DNA from: Semisulcospira habei | Taxonomy: Eukaryota > Mollusca > Gastropoda > Semisulcospiridae | Assembly (NCBI GenBank): GCA_036245525.1 | Contig: BTPG01000005.1 | Location: 184,315,653 to 184,379,652, forward strand | Reading direction: 5' to 3' | Length of the DNA stretch: 64,000 bases | Part shown: positions 18,536 to 31,900 of the stretch, piece after piece | Layout of the letters: the number at the start of each line of letters is the position of its first letter | Numbering within the stretch: position 1 is the stretch's first letter | Notes under the pieces: model-generated | What the model saw: only the letters and a program-made list of their open reading frames with translations | The model's database searches: none | Told to the model about the DNA's origin: nothing | Position numbers and translations under genes: made by a program

Positions 18536-19942
18536 CTGCAAAAAAAAGAAATAAAGCGTTAGCAACAAATATCAGAAATTTAGAAACAGATGGAATACAA
18601 GGACACAGCACAACCTGTTTTGAGTGATCACCTGTCATTAAAGACCATCATTTAAGTGCCTGTCGCCATCCTGAGGCTGATTTATAATTTAAAAAAATAA
18701 AAATTAAAAAAAACACTTATTGTTCTAAGAAGGCTACATTACAGATTAGGAGATAGATTACGCATTCTAGTTCAAGGGTGGTGCCAGAATAGTTTGGCGC
18801 CTCAGGCGCCAAGCTATTCTGGCACACCCCTTGAACTGTCATAGTCAATTTTTATTTAAGCAATGGGTGTATCAGGATGAAAAGGGTTAATGACGAGGTG
18901 ACACTTTTTGCTCTTGAGAGCACCTGACCTAGAAGACCATTTTTTTTCTTGTCCAAAAAGTGGCTGCCCAAAACAGGTCCTACTCCAAAAAGTGGCTGCC
19001 CAAAACAGGTCCTACTCCAAAACGTGGCTGCCCAAAACAGGTCCTAATCCAAAAAGTGGCTGCCCAAAACAGGTCCTACTCCAAAAAGTGGCTGCCCAAA
19101 ACAGGTCCTACTCCAAAAAGTGGCGGCCCAAAACAGGTCCTACTCCAAAAAGTGGCGGCCCAAAACAGGTCCTACTCCAAAAAGTGGCTGCCCAAAACAG
19201 GTCCTACTATAACTAAGCTTTCTTTTCCGATCAACTCTGTTCATTGAACAAAAGACACAACACTACATGGCACTGGCGTGAACGCGCTTACCACAGAGAT
19301 GCCAAAGTGTATATGCGCAGCAGTGATGTAGATACAGTACGCCCACAAGACGTACACCTCCCACACCCCCAGCTGACCCAGGGGCTGAACGACGCACAAC
19401 AGCACCGCGGCTGCCAGGGGAACCAGGTGAATGTTGAACAGCTCACATCGTGTGTTAGACATTTGAGCGATGATCAGCCAGCACTGGGAAAGAGAAGAAC
19501 GCATTTTTGTAAACGATGCCCAATGTGAAAGCAATGAGTGGAATCTGTTAAGACAGGAACTGTTCACAAATCTCATGACCAATGAACCAAATGCATGTAC
19601 ACAGACGATGCAAGCAAAGTACCCAACGGAGAAAGAAACACGCTTAGAAAAGACGGGTACAACACAATTTATTAATATTTCGGGTAAATACCCTTTGTCA
19701 AAATAGACAAACAAACAAACAGAGAGATTAGCCGCTACTTATCTTCATTGGCAGAAAGAATGTGGCAACTGAAGGAGGTGACGTAAAAGAAAGAAAAGGA
19801 AGAACAAAAGTGCGTAAAAAGTAAAAATGACGTCAACGAAAAATCGTAAGAGAGAGACTCGGAAAGAACCTGAACACGAGAGACAAGAGTGTGTGCAAGC
19901 ACATGCAGGAGCGAGCGAAAGAAAAGGCGTGTAGATGAGGCC

Positions 19943-19982
<40 letters not shown>

Positions 19983-22900
19983 GGAGAGAGAGAAAGAGAA
20001 GGAAAACGAACGGGGAGTACCCTTGGGCACGAAGTAGGCGAGTGTCTAATACACAAAGCCTGCTAAACACCAACCCGAAGGCAAACTTTATATCACCTGT
20101 CGGGCGCCGGGTCTCCGGCTCACGGTTTGATACGCGGTTTTGGGGCGGGGCGATCGTGTGCATCCCTTGGGGATGTACGTGGTCGTCTTGTTGCGTGCCT
20201 GTGTTTTTTTCTGTGTGCTGGTGGGTGCCTGTTGGGTGGGGTTGGAGGCTCTGGCTTTTTTTTTTTTTTTTTCCTCTTTCCTTCTACCTCTCTCCCTCTT
20301 TCTCCCCCCCCCCCCCCCCCCCACCCCCTTTACAACTTCTCTCTAGCCCTCTTTACGCTTTTTCCTTTTCTCTTAATTCCCCTTCCTCCTTTCCCCCCGC
20401 CCCCTTCTCTCTCTCTCTCTCCCTCTCTCTCCCCCCTATTTTTTGAGTTACCCTTGAAGACGGTTTCACAACTACCTAATCTCCACTTATACCAATATTC
20501 TCTTACTGAATTTGATTATTTGCTTTGTTTTCATGACTTATTACTTGTTGTGTACCGTGCTAAATGCTGGGGTTTTTTTCCCGGGGTCCTCCCGTTTTTC
20601 CCCGAGGTAGTCCTCAACTTGAAGGTGATATAAAGTTTGCCTTCGGGTTGGTGTTTAGCAGGCTTTGTGTATTAGACACTCCGCCTACTTCGTGCCCAAG
20701 GGTACTCCTCGTTCGTTTTCCTTCTCTTTCTCTCGCTCCGTCTCTCTCTCTCTCTCTCTTTCTCTGGCCTCATCTACACGCCTTTTCTTTCGCTCGCTCC
20801 TGCACGTGCTTGCACACACTCTTGTCTCTCGTGTTCAGGTTCTTTCGGAGTCTCTCTCTTACGATTTTTCGTTGACGTCATTTTTACTTTTTCCGCACTT
20901 TTGTTCTTCCTTTTCTTTCTTTTACGTCACCTCCTTCAGTTGCCACATTCTTTCTGCCAATGAAGATAAGAGCGGCTAATCTCTCTGTTTGTTTGTTTGT
21001 CTATTTTGACAAAGGGTATTTACCCGAAATATTAATAAATTGTGTTGTACCCGTCTTTTCTAAGCGTGTTTCTTTCTCCGTTGAGTACTTCTTTGCATAT
21101 TACACGCTTGGCAGTCACCTTTTTGATCTGGATTGATGCAAGCAAAGTAATAAAGAAAGAGGGCTGAGCAATTAAGCACCTTTACGGAGAAAAAAATATG
21201 CGAATCGTGATTACCCCATTGGCTGTCGGCAGCAGTTTATGTCACGATGATTCCTGCGACAGAAAGTGCTGCCACAGCCAGAGGGTTAACCCTTTTCATC
21301 CTGATACACTCATGCTTGAAATTAGTTTGACTGTGCCAGTTCAAGGGTGGTGCCAGAATAGCTTGGCGCCCGAGGCACCAAGCTATTCTGGCACCACCCT
21401 TGAACTGAAATGCTTAATCTATCTCCTAATGTGTGATGCAGCCTTCATAGGACAAAAACAAATTTTACAAAATGGGTTAAGGCACAAGTGAGTCCGCAGG
21501 CAGAATGGTGAGGAACGTTTGATGACCAGTCAGGACGCTCAGGGAAACCTCCGCCACATCAGAGAAATGCTGCTGCTAAGCTAGTGCGCTATTCTACCAA
21601 GAGGCTGTAGTCTTTACGTACTGATTAATCCTTCGGCTGTCGGCAGTGGGTTTTTGTTGCGATGATTCCTGCAGGATGTCAGGGTGTTGTTATTCCGGCC
21701 GGAATCATCGCGACAAAAACTGCTACCGGCAGCCAAAGGGTTACAAGCTGAGCTTAATTTCCATGCGGTTATTTTTTTTTTGACGCATAGCTAAGTTCTT
21801 AAAATCACAGAACAGTACACAAATAAATGCACCAAGATTTATCAGACTGAGCTGCAACATGAACAAAAGCATGCACCAATGCTTTGGCTGTCAGCAGTGG
21901 TTTAACCCATATCCTACGGAGGCTAAAAGCTTCAAATTTGTACACTGCCATATGCAAGCTGCATTATAATACTTACAGATAAGGATATAGACCAGTGGCT
22001 TTAGTTCAAGGGTGGTGCCAGAATAGCTTGGCGCCTAGAGGCGCCAAGCTATTCTGGCACCATCCTTGAACTATTTTAGTCACACCTATTTCACACGCTG
22101 GTGTATTCCGAATGATGAGGGTTAACATAGTGACAAAAGCTGCTACCGACAGCCAAAGGGTTAAACTCTATGTCATTTGGGAAGTGGCACCCACAGCTAT
22201 ATTGGAGAAGGCGGTGCCCGTGGTCCAGTAAAAAAGTCGTGGCTGTTTATCCACAATATCATAGGATGAACACTCCGCCCACAGCAACATCAGGCCAAAT
22301 AAAGTAAACGTGGACACCAGAGGTCGCATTGCTTCAGACAGTGGCCGCATTTTCCCTGTCCTCTTTGCGTAAGACCTGCACACAAATAAAAACCATAAGT
22401 AAATGTGTGTTGGTTTATGATTTTTGACCTTACAGCTAAAAAAAAACCCCACGTTCTTCTTCTTCTCGAACGCAGTTACACTTGGAGTTTGGCTCTCAAA
22501 ATGAAATCTGTGGTCTTCTGTAGCGCCTCCACAGGCCCGTACAGTTTATCTTGTAGAGTGACTGGCTTCGGCCATATCTCCTCCCTCAGCAGCTGGTGGT
22601 TCCCACAGTCCTGGAGGATGTGCTCTGTGGTCTGCTCTGCTTCTCACAAGGGCACAGGGGAGATGGCACGAGGTGGAAGCGTCTATGCAGGTGGAAATTG
22701 AGTCGGTTGTGCTTAACGTCTTTTGTCCACCATGAAGGTGATTTCAAAGATGTGGCAACGAAAAGAGGCCTGTACAAATTTTTACCACAGCTGGGTTCGA
22801 ACCCACGACCTTTTGGACAAGAGTCGAACACTCTACCACTGAGCCACCTAGCTCCCCCCTTGCAGCTCTAGGGCATGAGATCCAAACTGAAAGACCAGCA

Positions 22901-25900
22901 CACATAGAAGTGTACGCCAAAGACAAAGAGGTTCTAAGTTAAAAGATGGTAAGATATTTGCAAAAACATACATATAACGATGCCAAAGTACTACCAAACT
23001 TTCCTAAAAAAGAAAATTAAAAGTGCGTAAAATAGCTTAATAAAAGTAATGCATCTGGTTTATGACAAGAGTTTTTATACATGTTTTGGTACTAGAAGTG
23101 CAAAACTTTTCACAAACACCATAAATAATGGCCAAACAGATCCATCGCATGCAACCCCCCCCCTCCCCCCCCCCCCCACTCCCCGACCCCACCTTCCAAG
23201 TCAGATGCAACAAGTACGTCACCTAAGGAAGGTTTGTCCTAGAAAAAGAGATAACATCTTAAACAAAAGTTGCAAATTCTTTCAAAGAATAAATCAACTC
23301 ACTGGTAAACATTCCAGAATGTAAATGGAAATAGCCCAAAGAAACCCGCTGAAACAGAAACAAAATGGCATGAACCATAACCCACAAAGTTTCTTCTATA
23401 TGAGCCATAACCCACAATATGTGAGCTGTCCTCGCTGTCAAGGGTCTCTACCTGTTGTCTTTGACCTGATTCTGATGTTGAAATATCTCCTATTTAAAAG
23501 CCTAGCAGATTTGGCAATGCGCCAGTGAGCTCGATCTCTAAGGGGCACGGAGCATACACGTCATTGCTTTGGAAAACGTTTGTCAAGACGTAATTTTAGT
23601 TTTAACGTAATTTTATATTTTACGTGATATGAGTTCAACTTTAGAAGAAACTACCAAGTAAGTAGGAACAAGAAAGGCAAAACCCTTATGGCTCACATGT
23701 ATGACCGATCCACACATGTCTGACAATAAGTAAAGGGATGGCTTCTGCACTAACAAATTACATGTTTTCTCAAAATTTAATCAGTTTTCACACATCTGTG
23801 AAATCCCCGTGACCCTAGACCTTTGCGATGAGTTGACTAAATTAGTGTCCTATGTACATAGGAAGGTCTTATCATCAGCTACCTTTGTGCCAAATTTGAT
23901 TGAAAAGTTTGCAAAAATGTTGATAACTACAATTATTGGCATTTTATACACATTTGTCAACCTCTTGTGACCCTCGACCTTTTCAGAGGGGTCATTCAAA
24001 TTAGTATGCATAGATAGGTCTTACCATCAGGTATCTCTGTAGCAAGTTTGGATTTGAAGTTGTGAATAGTAATTGAGAAAAAAAACATTTCTTGTCAAAA
24101 TATGGCTATTTTTTACCTATTTCCTGAGCTCTTGTGACCCTTGACCTTTCTGAGGGGTCATCCAAATTAGTATGCATAGATAGGTCTTACCATCAGGTAT
24201 CTCTGTAGAAAGTTTGGGTTTGGAGTTGCAAACAGTAATTGAGAAAAAACATTTCTTGTCAAAGTTTCTATTTTTTTTAAACCTATTTCCTGAGCTCTTG
24301 TGACCCTTGACCTTTCCGAGGGGTCATCCAAATTAATATGCATGGATAGGTCTTACCATCAGGTATCTCTGTAGCAAGTTTGGGTTTGAAGTTGTGAGTA
24401 GTATTTGAGAAATTCATTTTTCTTTAAAAGGTATTTTTTCGAAAAATACTTACCGATGACATGACTACCAGGAGTGTCCACTCCTTGCTCAATTCTAGCC
24501 TAAGAACCCGTTGTGTAAACACAACCCGGGAGGCACTCAGGGAACCCCCAGAGGGACCGAGAGTTGTCTCCCGCTCCTACCCACCAGCCCTATTCACCTG
24601 TGAACTCCAGTCACGAAATTAGGCTCACCAGCGGCAAGCGGGGCAGGTGGGAGGGTCCTTCGAGTCATGTCATCGGTAAGTATTTTTCAAAAAAATACCT
24701 TTTAAAGAAAAATGAATTTGTTTCTTCAAAAACATTACCGATGACATGACTACCAGGAGAATGCCGAACAGGAGGAGGGTGCCGCACCCCCAGATGGTTT
24801 TCTCTAGGCTCATGGCCCCCTCCTCTCTTCCGACACTCTGCACTCCCTAATAGGTGCATACCTACGGCGCCTGTGGCGCCGGGAGGGAGTGTTGTGCCGC
24901 CGTGACGTCCCCCACCAAGGCGAGGTTGTCTCGCTGCCCTGCCAGATCCCGTAGATAGAAGCGGGCGAAAGTAGATTCTGATCGCCAGCCCACCGCAGCC
25001 ACGATGTCCTTGACAGCGCAGTTCCTGTCGAAGGCTACGCTCGTGGCCATGGCCCGTACTTCGTGCGCCCGAATCTTTAGGCTCTTCGCTCCCTGAGGGG
25101 AGAGATCGACATATGCTGAGCGAATCACCCAGCGAAGCCAGGAAGAGACTGTCTGTGCCGTAATGTCGTTTCTTCCTGTTTTTAAAGGAAGGAAGAGGCG
25201 AGAGCGTCCCCTCCGGACGGCTCTGGTTCGTCGCAAGTACACTCTGAGGGCTCGTACAGGATCTTGTTGCCTGGTCTCACTGGGGAAGTCTTTCCCGCGT
25301 AACGGTCGTAAGGTGATAACCTGTGGCGCCGTCAGTGGAGACCTAGTCTTGGCAATGAAGGCAGGGTCGGTCACCAGTTGGACCGAGTGGTCAGCTCGAA
25401 ATTGCAGGCATGTACGCCGGACTGATAGAGCGTGTATCTCACTTACTCGTGCCGCGGTGGCAAGCGCCAGCAGGAAGCAGGTCTTCCGCGTCACATCCGC
25501 CAGCCTGGCCAACGGTAGTGGTTCGAAACGTGGTGAGTTTAGCCAGGTAAGAACCCATGGTAAAATTAATTTTTCTCTAAAATGTATTTTTTCGAAAAAT
25601 ACTTACCGATGACATGACTAACAGGAAATAGTCTACTTGCTTACCAATTTTAGCCTAAGACCCAAAGGGTCCCCCCCAGGAGGCTCTCGGGGATCCCTGA
25701 CAGGGATGAGAGAGCTTTCGGGGATCCCTAACAGGGACGAGAGTAGCCTCCCCTGCCCATCCGGTCAGGCGCCAGGTGGTGTCTCCTTTAGCCAGTTGTC
25801 TACGGAGTTACCAGCGGCAAGCGGGGAGGAGGGAGGGACCTCCGAGTCATGTCATCGGTAAGTATTTTCCGAAAAAATACATTTTAGAGAAAAATTAATT

Positions 25901-28900
25901 TGTTTCTTCAAAACACATTACCGATGACATGACTAACAGGAAGAATGGCAAAGAGGAGGAGGGTGCCGCACAATCCCTTTTAGAAACCTCTTCAGGGACG
26001 AAGACGGCCCGTCACTCCTGATCACCCACTCCCGACAATTTTAGCGAAGTGCCGCCTAAGCGCCGAGGGCGCCTGGAGGGAGTGTTGCGCCGCAGAAGTT
26101 GCCCACCAGCGTAAGGTTGTCGCGCTGGACTGTAAGGGCGCAGAGTAGAAGCGGCAATGGTAGATTCCCGCCACCCCACCGCCGCCACAGTGTCCTTAAC
26201 CACACCGGCGCGGCGAAGGCGAGACGTGCGGCCCTAGCGTGCATTGCATGGGCGCGGATCCTCAGTGCCTCGGCTCCCTGTGGGGAGAGGTCGCGATAGG
26301 CGGACCAGAATACCCAGCGGAGCGAAGAGGAGAACGTTTGGGCTGAGAAGCCGGTTCTGCCAGTGGTCGGCGGCAAGGGACGAGACCGTCCCCTCCGCAC
26401 GGACTTGGAGCGCCGCAGGTAGATACGAAGTGCCTGCCCCGGATCTTGCTGCGGAGTGCCCCGAGGAACCGGGTCGTGTAAGCGGCCGAGCGGCGAGGAC
26501 CGGAGGCGCTGTCAAGGGAGACCTAGGCTGAGCGAGAAGGAAGGACCCGGGAGTAGCTGAACGGAGCCATCCACTCGGAACTGCAGGCCGGCGGGGCGAG
26601 ACGAGAGCGTGTGGAGCTCGGTGACGCGGGGCGCCGTGGCGAGGGTCATCAGGAAGCAGGCCTCCGAGTCACGTCAGCAAAGCGGGCCAGAAGGAGCGGT
26701 TCAACGGTCCGAAGTCAGTCAGGGGAGGACCAGGGAGGTCCCAGCGCGGGCCAAGTGGGCGGAAGACCGGACGCTGCACGCCGAAACGCGCCATAAGGTC
26801 GGGCAGGTCCTTGCAGGCGCTGGGTCAGGACGGCCGAGGTGACGGTAGGCGTCGGCGATCAAGAGACCCCTCAAGAGAGCTGCTGCACCAGAGGGGAGCC
26901 AACCTAGGTCTTGGACGAGCCAGAGAAGAAGTCCATGAGCTGAGGAGTCGTCAGGCCGACAGTGGAGAGGCGGCGGTCAGAGCACCAGGCACGAAGCACG
27001 CCACTTTCCCTCGTAGACACGTCTGGTAGGTCTGCGGGCTGAAGCGATAGCATCCGCTGTTGCACTCGAGAAGCCTCCAGCAGAGAGAGCTTGCCACACA
27101 ATCGCCAGGCGTGCAGGAGAAGTCGCTCGGGGCAGGGGTGGAAGAGCGGCTATCGGCGCTGTAAGAGCATCGGCGGGAGGTGGGAAGAGGGAGGGTGAAC
27201 CTGTGGCGAGACTGAGAAGGTCGGAAGTCCGCGAACCGGTCCGGGCGACCGGCCACCAGGAGAAGGACTGCGTTGCATACCCGGAGGCTGAGCAGGACTT
27301 GAGGACCAGGACCGCCGGAGGGTAGGTGTAAGCGACCAGTCCGTCCCAAGGGATCGAAGGGCATCGACTGACCAGGCCAGAGGTCGGGAACAGGGAGATG
27401 AAGCGGGGAAGCCGGAGGCTCCACTTCGTGGCGAAGAGAACAAGGGGGGAGTCTCCCGACGGGCGCAGAACCAGCGAAGGATGTCCCAGCGAAGGGCGCA
27501 ATCCGTGTGAAGAAGCTGCCTCCGTCGCAAGAGGTAGACTGTCAGGGCGAACAGGTGACGTGGACTGTGGCGGGCTGGGAGGGAGAAGACGCTGTCCTCG
27601 CACCAGCGAAGGGGGCGATAGAGGAGGAAGCAGAGGTCGGGAGAGCGGGTTCCTCCTGCGTCTGAAGGCAAGCCACGAAGAGGGGTTGTCGGAAGGACGA
27701 GGAGGTCCTGTGTCCGAAGATCGTATCGCCAAGCGCAGAGGGCCTGCCAACTGCAACCAGTCCCAGCGGGTTGACGTGCCGCGAAGTCCGGTTCGCGGGC
27801 CAGCGGCCGGCGGACGAGCGGAATTCGGGAGAAGGAGAGCGCCCCAACGGTCGAGACCGGCAACGACGCAGAGAGAGACGGGCAGCGGCGAGGTCAGGGG
27901 GAATCCGGGAGCCGAGCCAAGAATGTCCGTCCAGCGAAGCCGATGTGGCGCAGCACAGGAGAGATCGGCACCAGGGTAGAGAGATCGCCGGAGGACGGCC
28001 TCCAGAGGCGGAGTACAGAAGACCGAGGGAAGGAGATCAGCCGCCGCACTCATCAGGAGGAGGAGCTGGAGCCGCAGTTAGGTGGGGAGCGCCGCGTCCG
28101 CAACTACCCTCGGGCTAGAACGGCAAGGACTGGATCCGAGGCTCGTGAAGACGCACCAAGTCGCGGTCGGTCACCCAATCCATACCCAGGTGAACGAGTG
28201 GCGAGAGGTCGGACTGTAGGCGCTGACCAGGGCGCCCAGGCGAGCAACCGGAGGAGGAGAACATCGCTGCCCTACGAAGTGGGACCGCTGACTGATACCG
28301 CAGACGCAGGTCGACCCAGGAGGAGAACGTCTGACGGAAGAACAAGGTCTCGGGCAACCAAGGCATCCACGATCCACGCAAGGGCCCAGGGCTGAGGGAG
28401 AGACCACACCGGAGAGGCCGGGCTGGAAACGGACCCGTCGACGGCAAGCGAAGACAACAGCGGGGGCGGGAGGCATGGGGACGCGTGGAAGCGAGGGGCA
28501 GATCCCGGCTGGCGGCGACGACCAAGGGCCGAAGGCGAAGCGAAGGGTCCGAGGCGGGGGGAGCCGCGCCGAGCGACGAGCACCAACGCAACATCTCAAG
28601 GCAGAGCGGAGACCTGCGCGCGAAGGGCGAGGGCCTTGGTCGGAGTGGGCGGGAACTCAACCACACGGGTGGCGCTGGGCCCACAGGCCTAGAAGGGGTC
28701 CTAAGGAGACTACCAGGCAGGGCCGAAGAGCGTGGGAAGCCACAGGAGCACGGTACAGCTGCGACGTCGCATCAGGGGAGATGGTCAGGGAAGGAGCCAG
28801 GCCGCCACGAACGAAGGAAGGCAAGGGGCGGAGGGTTCGAAGCCACGCGGAAGATCCACTAGAGCTGGGAGGTGTAACCGCAAGGACGGGCGCCGGCAGA

Positions 28901-31900
28901 ACCACCAGAGGCAGCGAGCACGAAGAGGAGCAAGTGGCCAGCGAACCGGGGAGCCGAAGGCTAAGACGCCAGCAGGCCAGCGGCGAACGCAGGACGCCGA
29001 GTCATCCACCGAAGAGGGTCGGGGAGACGCTGGAGGCGAACGGTGCAGAGAGAGGGGAAGAGGGTGTCCCGAGGAGAATGACAGCGCCGAGCAGAAGGCG
29101 AAGGTCGGCAGGGACACAGGAGGGCGTCAAGCGGGCGGGCGACGAACGTCGGGCGCCGCAACTATCCAGGCGACGAGGGCGAAGACGTCGATCCCCACTT
29201 GCACTGGGTGTACCCAAGGGGCACCCATCCACGTGTGAACCGAGCGCGAAGTAGCTTCACTTCGGTGAACAGACGAGAATCGGTGAACACGTGGAAAGGC
29301 CGTAGGCGCCAGGGGAAAACGGCCCGAAGTCCCGAGGTATATGAAAGACGATCCAGACGCAGTGCCCGAGGCTCAAGGAGGGGGCACCGTAGCTGGCTGG
29401 GCGACCCGACGAAGGAGTCAGTGGGTAGGAAGGAAGGCCATAGGGCCGACTAGGGCACCAACCGGCGATAAGGGTCGCGGTGCCCGGGGCTCAAGGAGGG
29501 GGCACAAGCAGATAGGCGACTCGCCGAAGGAGTCAGCGGGCCCAGGACCGAGGCCGAAGTAAGAACAAGGCGACAAGGTCGCGGTGCCCGGCTCAAGGAG
29601 GGGGGCACATAGTCGGCTAAACGACTCGCCGTAGAGTCAGCGGACTTAAGCTGAGGCCGAAGGCCCAAGCGTGAACTAATTGGCGACAAGGCCGCGGTGC
29701 CCAGGGTTCAAGGCGGGGGCACAGCGGCTCGCCGGAGGAGTCCGCAGGCGTAGGAGGCCAACGCGTCCACAATAGGCGACAAGGTTGCAGTGCCCGGGGC
29801 TCAAGGAGGGGGGCATGTAGCCGGCTTGGCGACTCGCCGGAGGAGTCAGCGGGCTGAGCAGGACCGAAGGCCGACGCGTAGACTAGTTAGCGACAAGGTC
29901 GCGGTGCCCGGGGCTCAAGGAGGGGGGCACGTAGCCGGCTAGGCGACTCGCCGGAGGAGTCAGCGGGCTTAGGAGGGCCGAAGGCCGGTGCTTAACTAAT
30001 TAGCGACAAGGTCGCGGTGCCCGGGGCTCAAGGAGGGGGGCACGTAGCCGGCTTGGCGACTCGCCGGAGGAGTCAGCGGGCTTAGGCCGAGGCCGAGCGT
30101 CAACTTCTTCTTTTCCTTTTTTTTTTTTTTTTTTTTTTTGCATGTAACAGGCGACAAGGTCGCCGTGCCCGGGGCTCAAGGAGGGGGGCACATAGCCGGC
30201 TGGGCGACTCGCCGGAGGAGTCAGCGGGCTTAGAAGAAGGGCCGAAGGCCGACGCTTAATTAGCGACCAAGGTCGCGGTGCCCGGGGCTCAAGGAGGGGG
30301 GCACGTAGCCGGCTTGGCGACTCGCCGGAGGAGTCAGCGGGCTTGAGGTTTGGCCGAGGGCCGACGCGTGAACTAAGGCGACGTGGTCGCGGTGCCCGGG
30401 GCTCCTTTTTACGGGAGGGGGGCACGTAGCCAGCTTGGCGACTCGCCGGAGGAGTCAGCGGGCTTAACGCGTCTACGAAAGAGCTACAAACTTACCAGGG
30501 ACGATAGGAGTGGCTATCCCATGTCGGAGGGCCGCTTGAACAATCCCACCGTGCCGTGGAAGGTCCCAAGGAAGGCGGAAGGCGCGGGTCGCTCGGCAGT
30601 GGAACACCGGAGTAGAGACCAAGAACCTCCAGTCAAGCAGGGCAGCCAGCGCAGCCGATGACAGAGGAGCAGGTGGCACCCAGTCTACAGTGTGGCGGAC
30701 ACCAGGCCACTGGAAGCCGCCGTCCTGGGCAGAAACGCACTTGGTACTGCAACACATACCCATACATGAAAGGTGATGGGCGGCGGGCAACTAAGTCCGC
30801 CAGTTAAAGCTCCGAAGTAAGTAACGAGCGAAACTCACCGTGAAATGCGGAGAGAAAACAAACAGAAGTCCGAGCCAAGCACGACGTCCGGCCCCGCCGG
30901 GGGAGACGTAGGCAGTGGCCAAGACTTTACCTTTTCCTGGCGGAATTGCAGCGTGACGCAGCACAAAGCACCGGACACTAGGTCACTGTTAGTCGCCGAA
31001 CTGGGGAGAGGCGCACTTGGTAACTGCAACCCAAACCCAAACATGAAAGGCGACCGGCGGCGGGTAACAAACCCCGCCATTTAAAGCTTCGAAAATTAAG
31101 AGACACACGAAACTGACTGTAAATGCAAAGACAAACAACAGTAGCTCGAGCAAAGCCCGACGTCCGGCCCAGCCAGGCGAGACGTAGGAAGCGGCCGAGA
31201 CTCCACCTTTCCATGGCGGAACGGCAGAGTGACGAAGCACAAAGTACCGGACAATAGGTCACGGGAGGTCGGCGTACTGGGGAGAGGCGCACTAAGTAAC
31301 TGCAGCCCATACCCAAACATGAAGGCGACCGGGGGCGCCATTTAAAGCTTCGAAATCAAGAAACACTCGAAACTCACCGTGAAATGCGGAGAGAAAACAA
31401 CAGTAGCTCGAGCGAAGCCCGACGTCCGACCCAGCCAGGCGAGACGTCGGAAACGGCCGAGACTTTACCTGTCCCTGGCGGAACGGCAGGGAGACGAAGC
31501 ACAACCACCGCGCGACGGGAGCCTAGAAGGTTCCAGGGCCAGCCAAGAGCACGAGGCACAGACGAGGGCTAGCAGAGAAGACGGAGGCCACGCCAGAAGC
31601 AGAAGCCGAGAGGCTAGGCGAAGGCAGGCCGGTAAGGGACGGGCGAACCGTACACAGTCTTTCCAAGGGTCAGAGGCTCAGGTAAAAGCGTCCGAACGCT
31701 AGCAGCGAAGTAGACAACTGGCTAAAGGAGACACCACCTGGCGCCTGACCGGATGGGCAGGGGAGGCTACTCTCGTCCCTGTTAGGGATCCCCGAAAGCT
31801 CTCTCATCCCTGTCAGGGATCCCCGAGAGCCTCCTGGGGGGGACCCTTTGGGTCTTAGGCTAAAATTGGTAAGCAAGTAGACTATTTCCTGTTAGTCATG

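Noticed and set aside
18908..19247. Repetitive small proteins over the 32-bp array
   Set aside because: Two overlapping frames are open only because the 32-base unit lacks stops; it lies in an intron of the opposite-strand gene.
19889..20980. Ser/Leu/Pro-rich ORFs
   Set aside because: These are low-complexity CT/GA tracts in the arms and spacer of an inverted repeat.
28475..29254. Plus-strand Arg/Gly-rich ORFs in element D
   Set aside because: They are antisense shadows of GC-rich, degenerate gag/RT sequence.
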